A stretch of DNA of 64,000 bases from Parachlamydiales bacterium (GCA_023265455.1 JAHFTQ010000004.1:105553-169552); one strand, 5' to 3'; positions 8,763-17,963 are shown, counted from the stretch's first letter. Notes: generated by a model not told the origin, from the sequence alone. Made by a program: numbers and translations.

Positions 8763-9700
8763 AGATTGTTTTTTTCGGAACTTCTCCCTTCGCTGCAAAA
8801 ATTCTAGAATCTCTACTTCAGCAAAATTATAACATCGTTGCCGTCGTCACACGGACTGACAAACCCCAAGGAAGATCCCTTAAAATCGGCCCTCCTCCTG
8901 TCAAAGAACGGGCTCTACAGATCGCTCCAGAGCTTCCCATTTTGCAGCCTATTAAAGCCTCTACTCCTGAATTTGCCGCTCATCTCAAATCCTTTGATCC
9001 TGATCTTTTCATTGTCGCTGCCTACGGGGAAATCTTGAAACAATTTATCCTCGATATCCCTTCTCGAGGCGCCATCAATGTTCACGCAAGCCTCCTTCCA
9101 AAATACCGAGGTGCTGCACCGATGCAACGCTGCCTGATGCATGGGCATGCCGAAACCGGTGTTACGATCATGAAGATGGTGCTAGAAATGGATGCTGGCG
9201 ACATGTTAGGGACAGCCAAAGTGCCGCTGACCGGCCAGACCACTCTGGGAGAACTCGAGCAGCAATTAGCTGAAGCTTCATGCCCCCTTCTCATGCAAGT
9301 TCTCGATCAATTGGTCGTTGAAAGACTCCATCCCATCCCCCAGAACCACTCCCTTGCAACTTATGCTCCCAAGATCACTTCGAATGAAACAGAGATCCAG
9401 TGGGATCGTTCAGCGTTTGAAATCCATAACCAGATCCGTGCCCTCTCTCCTCAGCCCGGCGCCTGGTGCTCAGTCCAAATAGGCCCCCAGAAGAAAAAGC
9501 TTAAAATCAAACGGTCACAAATAGTTCCCGACAAACAAGGCTATCCGGGAGAGACCCTCTCTTGGACTCCGCACGAATGGGTAGTGGCCTGTCAAACCGG
9601 CGCCTTAAGGCTCTTAGAAGTGCAGCTCGAAGGGAAAAAAACACTTTCCATCCAAGAATTTCTTCGGGGCGCTCAAGACCCCTGCACAATCGTAGCTTAA
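8759..9700 (+). CDS. fmt: Methionyl-tRNA formyltransferase
   Basis: It formylates initiator Met-tRNA with 10-formyl-tetrahydrofolate for translation initiation. The start is GTG at 8759, in a GTGA overlap with the lpxA stop, giving MKIVFFGTSPFAA. The catalytic core INVHASLLPKYRGAAP supplies the Asn and His, and MDAGDML supplies the Asp. A C-terminal OB-fold-like domain follows the Rossmann domain, and 313 residues is full length. It ends the envelope operon; the next genes are lineage-specific and have their own likely promoter. Confidence 0.94.
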   Translation: MKIVFFGTSPFAAKILESLLQQNYNIVAVVTRTDKPQGRSLKIGPPPVKERALQIAPELPILQPIKASTPEFAAHLKSFDPDLFIVAAYGEILKQFILDIPSRGAINVHASLLPKYRGAAPMQRCLMHGHAETGVTIMKMVLEMDAGDMLGTAKVPLTGQTTLGELEQQLAEASCPLLMQVLDQLVVERLHPIPQNHSLATYAPKITSNETEIQWDRSAFEIHNQIRALSPQPGAWCSVQIGPQKKKLKIKRSQIVPDKQGYPGETLSWTPHEWVVACQTGALRLLEVQLEGKKTLSIQEFLRGAQDPCTIVA

Positions 9701-9705
9701 TTTTC

Positions 9706-9734
9706 TTGCGCTCAAGCATCCACTGACGTATATT
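9706..9734 (+). promoter_or_regulatory. Candidate sigma-70-type promoter for the 9781 gene
   Basis: TTGCGC at 9706-9711 and TATATT at 9729-9734 are separated by 17 bases, a good match to the housekeeping consensus. A small hairpin (CGGAG/CTCCG, 9752-9765) and a GGAG ribosome-binding site lie between it and the ATG at 9781. The placement would separate the lineage-specific genes from the upstream fmt operon. Confidence 0.45.
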
Positions 9735-9780
9735 CTTTTCTACGAAACCGGAGTTATCTCCGTAACCTTAGGGAGTTTTT

Positions 9781-10425
9781 ATGTCATTTTTAGATACAGT
9801 TAAGAGTTATTCAGTAGCAGCCTGGTCTACTCCAGGTAATTTCAGAAATCTGATTGCAAAGCCCTTCGATTTAGTTGGAAAATACTGTGAGTATCTGGAT
9901 AAACAACTTCCCTTCATGGGGCTTATCAGACACATGACCCATTTCAAAGACATGATTGGTGGCTTAGCCCATCTTCAAAATCCCAGAGAATTACTTCCAA
10001 TATCCTCTGAGGGTAGTTTTAAACTTGAAGTTAACATAGACAATATTTCACTAATGGCCTTTAAGCAGTGGGAACTCCTCACCTATTTAAAGAGAGTAAA
10101 AATTTTCGAACTGAGTCCGCAATACGAAAAATATCTTAATTGGTATGGGACTTTTGGTGGGAGTGTCCTTTCTCTCACAAAATTGAAAGAAGAATGGTCA
10201 CAACCAGCGGATAAGACGAATAGTTGGGTTCCAGATGCCAAACATTTCTCTTGGGTTCGTGTTGCCGTTAATGGCTCAGCACTCGCTCTATCGGTGCTGT
10301 ATAATCCTATGTGGGATGCGCAAAAAGACTACAAACTGCCGAAGTTGGTTGCCTTCACTGTTATGGTAGTCGCTGGAGCCGTGGATGGCTACTGGAAAGA
10401 GTGTGCCAAACGCAAGGTTGCTTAG
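9781..10425 (+). CDS. Lineage-specific membrane-associated protein, first of three (Cap1-locus position)
   Basis: I do not recognise a known family. The protein has 214 residues, starts after a good GGAG site and has weakly hydrophobic stretches near residues 122-132, 162-176 and 188-203. It lies between fmt and rplC, where C. trachomatis encodes the inclusion-membrane protein Cap1 (CT529). An internal segment, YLKRVKIFELSPQY followed by LNWYGTFGGSVLSL, lines up with YLKLRNIIPLSSER and LNWCSAVTGGLSAI of the next protein, which suggests tandem paralogues. A host-interaction role is plausible from position only. An intrinsic terminator follows at 10444. Confidence 0.75.
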   Translation: MSFLDTVKSYSVAAWSTPGNFRNLIAKPFDLVGKYCEYLDKQLPFMGLIRHMTHFKDMIGGLAHLQNPRELLPISSEGSFKLEVNIDNISLMAFKQWELLTYLKRVKIFELSPQYEKYLNWYGTFGGSVLSLTKLKEEWSQPADKTNSWVPDAKHFSWVRVAVNGSALALSVLYNPMWDAQKDYKLPKLVAFTVMVVAGAVDGYWKECAKRKVA

Positions 10426-10443
10426 GCATTTTTTTGTATTCTT

Positions 10444-10472
10444 CCCCCGCGCTTCATTGCGGGGGTATTTCT
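10444..10472 (+). terminator. Intrinsic terminator after the 9781 gene
   Basis: A 7-bp GC-rich stem (CCCCCGC paired with GCGGGGG, loop GCTTCATT) is followed by a T-rich tail, TATTTCTATTT. It falls between two co-directional paralogous genes, so each is probably transcribed separately. Confidence 0.75.
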
Positions 10473-10489
10473 ATTTGAGGAATTAATCT

Positions 10490-11146
10490 ATGGGTATCGG
10501 CGCTCTTTTGTCCTACAGTGGTCTTAGAAATTATGTTTTTGCTCCTATCGATCTAACGGCGCAATGGATGGGTCATGGAGCTAATGACTCCAGTGTTTTA
10601 TCTAAAATTTTTGGAGTTGCGAAAGACTATAATCAGCTCATTGATGCGTTTGAATTCTTTACAACATTTAAGGCAACGTGGATAAAAAAAACGAATGAAA
10701 AACTCTCAGCATCTTTATGGTATAGTGTGAAAGCTACAAAGGTGTTTGGTTGGACGTTCTGCGTTTGTGAAAGCGTTAATTACCTGAAGCTGCGAAATAT
10801 TATTCCACTCTCTTCAGAGAGAGGAAATCTAGCGCTCAACTGGTGTTCGGCAGTAACGGGGGGCTTAAGTGCCATCCTAAGTTTAACTGTGACAAGCATC
10901 TCTTATAAGGAAATCTTTCAAACTAAAAATAAACTTCCAAAAATCGTGGTTGCAATGAATCTTGTCTCTGCCTGGGGTGATATTTCAAATTTAGCCCTAG
11001 CGATTTTAAATTCTCCTGTTTGTGATAAATACAATTTGAAAAATGCAAAATTGTACGTGAATACGGGTTTAACCGTTTCAAAGTGGATCGGTTGGGGGAT
11101 AAATTCTTACCTACAATCCATCGAGAAAAAGGATAGCAAACGTTAG
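10490..11146 (+). CDS. Lineage-specific membrane-associated protein, second of three
   Basis: This 218-residue protein has no family I recognise. Hydrophobic stretches lie near residues 117-135 and 150-170, and a TTGAGGAA ribosome-binding region precedes the ATG. The N terminus (FAPIDLTAQWM) parallels the KPFDLVGKYC of the preceding protein, and the middle also aligns (YLKLRNIIPLSSER, then a hydrophobic segment), so they look like an old tandem duplication. The gene is isolated from the first by an intrinsic terminator. Its position matches the Cap1 locus of Chlamydia; an inclusion-membrane role is only inferred. Confidence 0.75.
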   Translation: MGIGALLSYSGLRNYVFAPIDLTAQWMGHGANDSSVLSKIFGVAKDYNQLIDAFEFFTTFKATWIKKTNEKLSASLWYSVKATKVFGWTFCVCESVNYLKLRNIIPLSSERGNLALNWCSAVTGGLSAILSLTVTSISYKEIFQTKNKLPKIVVAMNLVSAWGDISNLALAILNSPVCDKYNLKNAKLYVNTGLTVSKWIGWGINSYLQSIEKKDSKR

Positions 11147-11305
11147 GAAGGTTATTTTTCCTAACATCCTCTCTCTGTGTTCTTTGCGATCTCTGTGGTA
11201 GAAATGCATTTTTCGGATTTTTTTGTTAAAAAGCATAACTTGCTTATTTTAAGCATCCTACATATCAATTAATAATATACTTAAAATCTTTAGTGCGATA
11301 TAATA

Positions 11306-12265
11306 GTGGTTAACAAAAGCTATTTTATGTCACTAAATGTAATAAATTGTAATATCGGTATAACAGATTCAGCGAAGCCTCAAGAGGGTAAATCTCCTGT
11401 GGTTTGGAAAAGAGCTGTCCCTGCCGCCACACACCCACGGATAGATTATTTTACCAAAAAGGTTGTTTTTTATAACCCCCCAGAGGCTGGGGAGCCATTT
11501 TTTAAGCGTTTCGTGAATTGGCTAAAACCCCTTCATCCCTTAGAAAAGCCCCTGAATTTTGCTCAGGATGCTTGCGAAATAGCCGAACAGATTCCGGGGT
11601 TAAGTCATGGCGCCGAAACATTATCCGAGACTCTCTCCTACGCTTCAGGAGTATTTTCCATCGTGGCCTGCATAGAATCGGCGGCAGCGATAGAAAAAAG
11701 GCTCAATAGTCGGCGCCTGGAAGAGCCGCCCAAGCTAGTCAAATTAGTCTTATCTTTGCTGCAGGGGTTAATCAAATCTGTCAAGTGGATGGATCAGGTT
11801 GGGATCGTCGATTTAACAAAAGGGTCAGCTGAAAACGTCAAAAATTCAAACGCCTTCGTAGGTGTTACCAGTTCTTTGATGACTCTTTGGGATAAGGTTT
11901 TATCTCCTCAGTCTTCTTATAAAACAATATTTCAGGCGAGTTTTAAGAGTTTGGTCGCGGTATTGAGGCTCTGTGGTTATCTTTTTCGTTCGCAGTTAAT
12001 CAAAATAACTCTTAAGCCCTTTGCAGAGCTGATCAAAGGTGGTTTCGCCTTGAACGATCATTACAACGACTATACGGAAGGCAAGGATTCTTGGAAGAAA
12101 ACGGGATTGCATCTGGGAGATACCCTTTCCTCAATAGCCCTTTCGCTGCTAGCCTTAGGAGCTTGGTATACAGAAGCGACAGTCATGCTTCCCACTTTGG
12201 TGATAGCTCTTTCTCTGACTCAATGGGTTTCTCAAATCTTGATATATTGTGAGCTCTTGAGCTAA
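11306..12265 (+). CDS. Lineage-specific membrane-associated protein, third of three
   Basis: This 319-residue protein is of unknown family and may start with GTG at 11306 or the ATG at 11327; the context does not decide. It has a soluble N terminus (about 1-90), then helices with hydrophobic stretches near 108-125 and 145-155, and a C-terminal pair at about 268-312. The segment KWMDQVGIVDLTKGS resembles the YLK..x.i.xLS motif of the two preceding proteins. All three lie between fmt and rplC. I see no catalytic motif. Confidence 0.7.
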   Translation: MVNKSYFMSLNVINCNIGITDSAKPQEGKSPVVWKRAVPAATHPRIDYFTKKVVFYNPPEAGEPFFKRFVNWLKPLHPLEKPLNFAQDACEIAEQIPGLSHGAETLSETLSYASGVFSIVACIESAAAIEKRLNSRRLEEPPKLVKLVLSLLQGLIKSVKWMDQVGIVDLTKGSAENVKNSNAFVGVTSSLMTLWDKVLSPQSSYKTIFQASFKSLVAVLRLCGYLFRSQLIKITLKPFAELIKGGFALNDHYNDYTEGKDSWKKTGLHLGDTLSSIALSLLALGAWYTEATVMLPTLVIALSLTQWVSQILIYCELLS

Positions 12266-12292
12266 ACGCTCATTTTTTCTAAAATATTTTCC

Positions 12293-12397
12293 ATGAATCT
12301 GCCTCCTCCACCATGTTTGCCGTTTAGGGAATGGCTTTCTGTGTTAATCTTTTTGGGTCTTGGTTTTTCCTTGATCCTCTATGCATTTCTTGCCTGA
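12293..12397 (+). CDS. Possible 34-residue single-span membrane peptide
   Basis: ATG at 12293 to TGA at 12397 encodes MNLPPPPCLPFREW followed by one strongly hydrophobic segment, SVLIFLGLGFSLILYAFLA. The composition is that of a small membrane protein, and the frame lies in the gap between the third lineage-specific gene and rplC. There is no clear ribosome-binding site, only T-rich sequence upstream, so it could be a chance reading frame. Confidence 0.3.
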   Translation: MNLPPPPCLPFREWLSVLIFLGLGFSLILYAFLA

Positions 12398-12497
12398 TAA
12401 AATCTTTTTTAAAGACCGCCGCCACAATTTTGATTGTGGGAAAATCACGAAATTTGTTAGTCTGTTCGCTTTAACCTACTTAAATCGAGTAATAGGT

Positions 12498-13154
12498 ATG
12501 AAGCCAAAATTAATGGGAATCAAACAGGGCATGATGCAGATTTTTGATGCTCAAGGGAATCGCATTTCATGTACGGTGATCTATGCTGAAAAGCATGTGA
12601 TTTCCCAGATCAAGACAAAAGAAAATGATGGATACACGGCTGTGCAGTTGGCGTCATTTAAGATGAATCCTGCTAAAGCTCGCAAAGTCGCAAAACCGCA
12701 ACTGGGCCACTTTAAAAAGGCGGGTGTTGAGCCACGTCGTAAGCTGGGCGAAATGCGTGTCGATGCTGCCGACAATTACCAGGTAGGCCAAGAGATGGGC
12801 GTGGAAGTTTTTACTGACATCGCTTTTGTCGACGTGATTGGCGTATCCAAAGGTAAAGGGCACCAAGGGGTTATTAAACGACACCACTTTGCGGGAGGTC
12901 CTGCAGCCCATGGTTCAGGATTTCACCGTCATGGAGGATCATGCGGGATGAGAACGTCTCCAGGGCGTTGCTTGCCAGGCCAAAAAAAATCAGGCCGTAT
13001 GGGCGGCGAGCGCGTGACTGTTGAGAACTTACGTGTGGTGAGTATTGATGCTGAAAAGCAAGTGATCCTTGTGGAAGGAGCGATTCCAGGAGCGCGAGGC
13101 GGATACGTCTATGTGCTTCCTGCAAAGAAAAAACTGAAGCCGGCCAAAAAGTAA
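12498..13154 (+). CDS. rplC: 50S ribosomal protein L3
   Basis: L3 is an early-assembly protein of the large subunit near the peptidyl-transferase centre. I take the ATG at 12498 (MKPKLMGIKQGMMQIF) although the frame is open 39 codons further, because L3 proteins begin this way. The central loop RHHFAGGPAAHGSGFHRHGG and the GRMGGERVTVENL region are typical. It begins the S10-spc-alpha run here: rpsJ, which precedes rplC in most bacteria, is absent, as in Chlamydia. Confidence 0.97.
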   Translation: MKPKLMGIKQGMMQIFDAQGNRISCTVIYAEKHVISQIKTKENDGYTAVQLASFKMNPAKARKVAKPQLGHFKKAGVEPRRKLGEMRVDAADNYQVGQEMGVEVFTDIAFVDVIGVSKGKGHQGVIKRHHFAGGPAAHGSGFHRHGGSCGMRTSPGRCLPGQKKSGRMGGERVTVENLRVVSIDAEKQVILVEGAIPGARGGYVYVLPAKKKLKPAKK

Positions 13155-13163
13155 AGGTGAAGC

Positions 13164-13808
13164 GTGGGAAGTATTAAAAAATTCGACCTCTCAGGAAAAG
13201 CGTTGGGCCAGATCGATGTGAAAGACGACTTGCTCAAGCGAGAAGCTAATGGGCAGATGATCAAAGACTATATCATTGCTCTTCGAGCGAATGCAAGACA
13301 GTGGAGCGCTCATACAAAATCGCGATCTGAAGTCTCACACTCTGGACAAAAGCCGCATCCTCAAAAAGGAACAGGGCGTGCTCGTCAAGGATATTTGGGA
13401 GCGCCTCAATATAAAGGGGGCGGTCGAGTCGGAACCCCGCGCGCTAAATTCGATCAGCATGTCAGTATCAATCGTAAGGAAAAAAAGGCTGCTATCCGCT
13501 TTTTATTGGCTGAAAAGATCCAAGGGGAGCAAATGATCATTCTTGACAGCCGGGCTCTGAAGGCTCCTAAGACAAAAATGGTCGCTGATTTTCTAAAAGG
13601 ACAGCAACTTTTCGGAAAAAAGATTCTATTTGTGGCAGAAAAAGATTCGCTTAAAGAGGGCGGTCATTTCATCAAGAGCATGCGCAATATTCCAGGTGCT
13701 GATTTTATCGTTCTCGATAACGTCAGTGGCTATGATATTCTCGCTCACCGCAGCATCATTATCATGGAGCCTGCCGTTGATAAACTCCTTAAGATTTTAG
13801 AGAGTTAA
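13164..13808 (+). CDS. rplD: 50S ribosomal protein L4
   Basis: L4 binds 23S rRNA and sends a basic loop to the exit tunnel. The start is GTG at 13164, behind AAGGTGA, 9 bases after rplC. The tunnel loop is visible as KPHPQKGTGRARQGYLGAPQ, followed by YKGGGRVGTPRAK. The 214 residues are normal. In some bacteria L4 represses its own operon; nothing in the leader here lets me claim that. Confidence 0.96.
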   Translation: MGSIKKFDLSGKALGQIDVKDDLLKREANGQMIKDYIIALRANARQWSAHTKSRSEVSHSGQKPHPQKGTGRARQGYLGAPQYKGGGRVGTPRAKFDQHVSINRKEKKAAIRFLLAEKIQGEQMIILDSRALKAPKTKMVADFLKGQQLFGKKILFVAEKDSLKEGGHFIKSMRNIPGADFIVLDNVSGYDILAHRSIIIMEPAVDKLLKILES

Positions 13809-13811
13809 ACT

Positions 13812-14150
13812 ATGACAAAAAACAATCCCTACAACATCATCAAAAGTCGCTATGTCACTGAGAAGGCGCGTGTATTGGAAGGTCTGCATAGCAATAGCAG
13901 TAATCCTTGCATAAAAAAATGTAACACGCCCAAATACACCTTTCTTGTGGATAAAAAAGCGACAAAGCAAGAAATCGCACGAGCTGTCGAAACTATCTAT
14001 GTTGAGAAAAACATCAAGGTGATTGGCGTTAACACGATCAATATGCGGCCTAAGCCGCGCACTGTACGTGGCAGAAAAGGAATGAGACCAGGCTTTAGAA
14101 AAGCGATTGTCACTTTGCAGCCAGGTGACCTCATCGAGGATAAGGTATAA
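13812..14150 (+). CDS. rplW: 50S ribosomal protein L23
   Basis: L23 sits at the tunnel exit and is a docking site for trigger factor and the signal recognition particle. The sequence shows VTEKARVL, then an insert rich in Ser/Asn/Cys (about residues 24-40: [15 protein letters not shown]), then the conserved [15 protein letters not shown]. At 112 residues it is a little longer than E. coli L23 because of that insert. It lies 3 bases after rplD. Confidence 0.94.
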   Translation: MTKNNPYNIIKSRYVTEKARVLEGLHSNSSNPCIKKCNTPKYTFLVDKKATKQEIARAVETIYVEKNIKVIGVNTINMRPKPRTVRGRKGMRPGFRKAIVTLQPGDLIEDKV

Positions 14151-14152
14151 CT

Positions 14153-14974
14153 ATGACAAAAAAATTCCGTCCCATTACACCAGGACAACGAGAGCTCGTT
14201 TTAGAAAGTCATGCTGATTTGACAAAAGGAGCAAAGCCTGTCAAGGCTCTCTTAAGTAAGAAAAACCGTACGAACGGGCGTAATCATCATGGTCACATCA
14301 CCTGCAGACATCGCGGCGGTGGCCATAAGCGTTTTTACCGCCAGGTAGATTTTCAGCGAGATAAGTTTGATATTCCCGCTAAAGTTGCCGCTCTAGAATA
14401 CGATCCTAACCGAACAGCTCATATTGCTCTTCTTCACTATGTTGATGGGGAGAAACGGTATATTTTGGCCCCTGAAGGGTTGAAAGTGGGAGAGACGATC
14501 ATGACAACCGACAAAGAGATGTATAACGTCGGCTGTTGTATGAAACTTAAACTCATGCCGATGGGGTCTGTGATCCATAATATTGAAATGTCTCCTGGTC
14601 AAGGCGGAGTCCTCGTTCGATCTGCAGGGCTATCAGCTCAGCTTCTTGCCCGTAGTGAGGGATATGCAACACTGAAAATGCCCTCGGGAGAAATCCGTTT
14701 AGTTAATGAAGATTGTTTTGCTACGTTTGGAGCCGTCTCAAATGCTGAGAGAATTCTGCGCGTTGAAGGCAAAGCTGGACGTAAGCGCTGGAAAGGGTTT
14801 CGACCGACTGTTCGCGGAACAGCGATGAATCCCGTTGACCACCCCCACGGAGGCGGTGAAGGTAAACATAACGGTTATCTTCCTCAGACGCCTTGGGCAA
14901 TGTACACAAAAGGATTCCGTACGCGCTCCAAGAAAAAGACCACGAAGTGGATTGTCAAAGATCGGAGGAAATAA
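14153..14974 (+). CDS. rplB: 50S ribosomal protein L2
   Basis: L2 helps join the subunits and lies close to the peptidyl-transferase centre. The hallmark [16 protein letters not shown] near the C terminus holds the conserved histidine. [20 protein letters not shown] is the usual N-terminal RNA-binding region. The length of 273 residues is standard, and it starts 2 bases after the rplW stop. Confidence 0.97.
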   Translation: MTKKFRPITPGQRELVLESHADLTKGAKPVKALLSKKNRTNGRNHHGHITCRHRGGGHKRFYRQVDFQRDKFDIPAKVAALEYDPNRTAHIALLHYVDGEKRYILAPEGLKVGETIMTTDKEMYNVGCCMKLKLMPMGSVIHNIEMSPGQGGVLVRSAGLSAQLLARSEGYATLKMPSGEIRLVNEDCFATFGAVSNAERILRVEGKAGRKRWKGFRPTVRGTAMNPVDHPHGGGEGKHNGYLPQTPWAMYTKGFRTRSKKKTTKWIVKDRRK

Positions 14975-14980
14975 CAAGTT

Positions 14981-15361
14981 ATGGGTAGATCGCTAAGAAA
15001 AGGACCGTTTGTTGCCCACCATCTACTGGCGAAAGTAGAGAAACAAAATAAAGGTGGATCTAAGAGAAGTATTAAGACGTGGGCAAGAGGCTCCATGCTC
15101 CTACCAGAAATGGTGGGTCATACGTTTCAGGTCCACAATGGTCGCAAATTTATTGACGTTTTTGTCTCCGAAAATATGGTAGGACATCGTCTGGGTGAAT
15201 TTGCTCCAACGAGGATTTTTAAAGGACACGGGTCCAAGAAGATTGCTGAAGCCGCTGCTGCAGGGGCTGCTGCCGCTGCACCCGGAGGTGCTGCAGGTGG
15301 TGGCACAGGAGCTGCTGCTCCGGCCGCTACACCTGATGCTTCCCGGGCACCGAAAACTTAA
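14981..15361 (+). CDS. rpsS: 30S ribosomal protein S19 with an unusual Ala/Gly/Pro-rich tail
   Basis: S19 is in the head of the small subunit. [20 protein letters not shown] and the later [17 protein letters not shown] are canonical. The usual protein stops at about 88-92 residues; here it continues to 126 with a low-complexity tail of Ala, Gly and Pro (from about residue 88, ending ASRAPKT). The coding DNA of the tail (15245-15345) is visibly more GC-rich than its neighbours. The tail would extend from a C terminus known to be flexible. No frameshift is needed: the frame and the spacing to rplV are intact. Confidence 0.95.
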   Translation: MGRSLRKGPFVAHHLLAKVEKQNKGGSKRSIKTWARGSMLLPEMVGHTFQVHNGRKFIDVFVSENMVGHRLGEFAPTRIFKGHGSKKIAEAAAAGAAAAAPGGAAGGGTGAAAPAATPDASRAPKT

Positions 15362-15374
15362 ATGAAGGATTGCT

Positions 15375-15734
15375 ATGCAAAACGCTAGAGCGTGTACTAA
15401 ATATCTGAGAATTCCTCCGCGAAAGGCACGGCTGGCTGCCGACCTCATTCGAGGTCTTAACGTTGAAGAAGCCTCCTTACAGCTCATATATTCCTCGCTC
15501 AAAGGTGGAAAGCTGCTTAAAAAGACACTTGACAGTGCTGTCGCTAATGCTGAAACACAACTGAATATCCCCCGTCAGAAACTGAAAGTGCAGGAAGTGC
15601 GTGTCGATGCAGGACCCGTTCTCAAACGGTCCAAGCCCAAAGCACGTGGCGGTATGGTTGCTATTATGAAACGGACCAGCCATTTTACTGTTGTTGTCGG
15701 GCCCCACGAAGAAGAAAAAGAGAAAGGTGAATAA
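15375..15734 (+). CDS. rplV: 50S ribosomal protein L22
   Basis: L22 lines the exit tunnel with an extended beta hairpin. The start is MQNARACTKYLRIPPRKARL, typical of the family, and the hairpin region KVQEVRVDAGPVLKRSKPKA follows. The 119 residues include a short charged end (EEEKEKGE). The stop TAA touches the rpsC ATG directly. Confidence 0.95.
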   Translation: MQNARACTKYLRIPPRKARLAADLIRGLNVEEASLQLIYSSLKGGKLLKKTLDSAVANAETQLNIPRQKLKVQEVRVDAGPVLKRSKPKARGGMVAIMKRTSHFTVVVGPHEEEKEKGE

Positions 15735-16364
15735 ATGGGTCAAAAAACATCCCCAATTGGGTTTAGACTTGTTCGAACAAAGAAATGGCGCTCTCTGTGG
15801 TACGCTAACAAACAAGAATTTGGTGACCAAATCGGTGAAGATAAATTGATTCGTAATTTTCTCTTATCCAAACCGATTTGTGTTGGAACTTCTCAAATCA
15901 TTATCAAGCGGATGAGTGGAAAAGTCGAAGTGACTATCCATACGGCCCGCCCTGGACTCGTGATCGGAAAGAAAGGCGCAGAGATCGATATTCTCAAGCA
16001 AGAATTAAAAAAAGCGACAGGAAAAGATATCTGGATCGAAGTTGAAGAAGTGAAGCGTCCTGACTTAGATGCTAAATTGGTGGCTGATGGGATTGCTAAA
16101 CAACTTGAGCGTCGGATGCCTTTTCGCCGAGTCATGAAGAAAGCGATCCAATCGAGCATGGACGCGGGAGCTGCTGGGATTAAAGTTATGGTAGCTGGGC
16201 GCGTCGGCGGAGCTGAGATTGCCCGTACGGAATGGTACAAAGAAGGCCGCATTCCTCTACATACAATACGTGCTGATATCGATTATGCCATGGGATCAGC
16301 AAAAACGACATACGGAGTGATTGGCGTTAAAGTCTGGATTAACCGCGGCGAAGAAGGAGCTTAA
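15735..16364 (+). CDS. rpsC: 30S ribosomal protein S3
   Basis: S3 lies at the mRNA entry site. [13 protein letters not shown] is the standard N terminus. The KH domain's GxxG loop is visible in [14 protein letters not shown], and the C-terminal domain has [20 protein letters not shown]. The 209 residues are normal. It starts immediately after the rplV stop. Confidence 0.97.
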   Translation: MGQKTSPIGFRLVRTKKWRSLWYANKQEFGDQIGEDKLIRNFLLSKPICVGTSQIIIKRMSGKVEVTIHTARPGLVIGKKGAEIDILKQELKKATGKDIWIEVEEVKRPDLDAKLVADGIAKQLERRMPFRRVMKKAIQSSMDAGAAGIKVMVAGRVGGAEIARTEWYKEGRIPLHTIRADIDYAMGSAKTTYGVIGVKVWINRGEEGA

Positions 16365-16369
16365 TATAT

Positions 16370-16789
16370 ATGGCACTGATGCCTGTTCGAACAAAATTTC
16401 GTAAAATGCAAAAAGGCCAGATGGCCGGCTTCAGTAAAGCTGCTAATTTTCTGGATTTCGGTGAATTCGGCATGCAAGCCCTAGAGCGCGGCTGGATCAC
16501 TAACCAACAAATTGAGGCAGCTCGCGTAGCTATCAGCCGTTTTTTAAATCGTCGCGGACAAGTTTGGATACGCATTTTTCCAGATAAATCGGTTACAAAA
16601 AAACCGGCCGAGACACGGATGGGTAAAGGTAAAGGAAATCCCGACCATTGGGTAGCAGTCGTGCGTCCAGGACGTGTGATGTTCGAAGTGGGAGGCGTAG
16701 CAAAGGATCTTGCTCAAAGCGCATTACGAAGAGCTGCTGCAAAAATCGGCATTAAAACACGCTTTGTTGAGCGCATGGAGAGAGTTTAA
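16370..16789 (+). CDS. rplP: 50S ribosomal protein L16
   Basis: L16 binds near the A-site tRNA elbow. [15 protein letters not shown] is the expected N terminus, with an optional ALM in front, and [20 protein letters not shown] is the family's signature. The length of 139 residues is normal. It is followed after one base by rpmC. Confidence 0.96.
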   Translation: MALMPVRTKFRKMQKGQMAGFSKAANFLDFGEFGMQALERGWITNQQIEAARVAISRFLNRRGQVWIRIFPDKSVTKKPAETRMGKGKGNPDHWVAVVRPGRVMFEVGGVAKDLAQSALRRAAAKIGIKTRFVERMERV

Positions 16790-16790
16790 T

Positions 16791-16994
16791 ATGTTGAAAG
16801 TCGAAAAGTTAAAAGACCAAACTTCCGATGAATTAAAAACGCTCTATCGAGATCTCTCTAAGGAGATCTATGAGATGAAAACGGAGTTTAGCATCCAGCG
16901 AAAATTGGAGAAACCCCATCTTCTACGAGCAAAAAAAAGAGACCGCGCTCGTGTTATGACGGTCCTTAACCAAAAATCGCAGGAAAAGGCTTAA
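16791..16994 (+). CDS. rpmC: 50S ribosomal protein L29
   Basis: This small two-helix protein lies near the tunnel exit. The frame is open further upstream, within rplP, but ATG at 16791 ([19 protein letters not shown]) gives the normal 67 residues and begins just after the rplP stop. The [19 protein letters not shown] region corresponds to the conserved C-terminal helix. Confidence 0.93.
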   Translation: MLKVEKLKDQTSDELKTLYRDLSKEIYEMKTEFSIQRKLEKPHLLRAKKRDRARVMTVLNQKSQEKA

Positions 16995-16995
16995 A

Positions 16996-17253
16996 ATGAT
17001 GAACACTAAAGAACGCAGTTCACGTAAAGAAAGAGAGGGAACAATCGTCTCAACGAAAATGCAGAAGACGGTTACCGTCCGCGTTGATCGTACGTTTGCT
17101 CATCCTCAGTTCGGGAAAGTTGTAACGCGTAGTAAAAAATATTATGCCCACTGTGAAGGGATGGATGTGAAAGAAGGTCAGAAGGTTCGCATCGTTGAAA
17201 CAAGACCCCTTTCTAAACTTAAAAGATGGCGTGTAGTTGAGGTAGTCGCATGA
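16996..17253 (+). CDS. rpsQ: 30S ribosomal protein S17
   Basis: S17 is an OB-fold protein needed early in 30S assembly. The signature is [18 protein letters not shown], followed by YYAHCEG and [20 protein letters not shown]. It has 85 residues and overlaps rplN in an ATGA. Confidence 0.96.
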   Translation: MMNTKERSSRKEREGTIVSTKMQKTVTVRVDRTFAHPQFGKVVTRSKKYYAHCEGMDVKEGQKVRIVETRPLSKLKRWRVVEVVA

Positions 17254-17618
17254 TTCAACAAGAAACCGATTTGGAAGTTGCCGACAATACCGGCGCTAAA
17301 AGAGTGAGATGTTTTAAAGTTCTCCGTGGATCCAAGCGTCGCTATGCAGGTGTAGGAGATGTGATTGTTTGCAGCGTTAAAGAAGCAGATCCTAAAGGGC
17401 TTGTCAAGAAAGGTGACGTTGTTAAAGCCGTTATTGTTCGGACTCGCAGTTATATCCGCCGCTCGGATGGATCCATGCTCCGATTCTACGATAACAGCTG
17501 TGTCATTCTTGATGATAAAGACAATCCCCGTGGGACCCGGATTTTTGGACCTGTTGCTCGCGAAGTTCGAGACGTGGGTTTTGTAAAAATTACATCATTA
17601 GCACCCGAAGTGATTTAA
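17250..17618 (+). CDS. rplN: 50S ribosomal protein L14
   Basis: L14 lies at the subunit interface. [19 protein letters not shown] and [16 protein letters not shown] are the family's hallmarks. The length of 122 residues is exact for the family. It is coupled to rpsQ by an ATGA overlap. Confidence 0.97.
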   Translation: MIQQETDLEVADNTGAKRVRCFKVLRGSKRRYAGVGDVIVCSVKEADPKGLVKKGDVVKAVIVRTRSYIRRSDGSMLRFYDNSCVILDDKDNPRGTRIFGPVAREVRDVGFVKITSLAPEVI

Positions 17619-17632
17619 GAAGGTAAATTAAA

Positions 17633-17959
17633 ATGAGTAAATGGATAAAAAAAGGCGACAAAGTTCTGGTGACTGCGGGCAATGATCGCGGTAGAACAGG
17701 TAGTGTGCTCCGGCGAAGTGTTGATCATGTTGTAATTCAAGGAATGAACATTCGAAAAAAACATGCGAAACGTCGTTCGGAAGTCCAGACGCCATCAATT
17801 ATTGAAATGGAAATGCCGATCCATATTTCGAAAGTTCGCCTCTGTGATGAGGAAGGCAAAGCGGTTTGTGTGCGTACGCGCCGCTCTAAAAAAGAGAAAG
17901 TGCTCTTTTATATGAAGGGCGATAAAGAAATTGTGCTGCGCACGCTCAAGAAAGGTTAA
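17633..17959 (+). CDS. rplX: 50S ribosomal protein L24
   Basis: L24 starts 50S assembly. The KOW motif is visible near the N terminus ([20 protein letters not shown]), followed by [15 protein letters not shown]. It has 108 residues and is preceded by an AAGGT ribosome-binding site. Confidence 0.95.
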   Translation: MSKWIKKGDKVLVTAGNDRGRTGSVLRRSVDHVVIQGMNIRKKHAKRRSEVQTPSIIEMEMPIHISKVRLCDEEGKAVCVRTRRSKKEKVLFYMKGDKEIVLRTLKKG

Positions 17960-17963
17960 GCAT

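Noticed and set aside
12381..12497. 39-codon N-terminal extension of L3
   Set aside because: No L3 has such an extension; MKPKLMGIKQGM at 12498 is the normal start.
15477..15830. Long antisense frames across the ribosomal genes
   Set aside because: They shadow highly conserved genes, lack ribosome-binding sites and show no protein family features.
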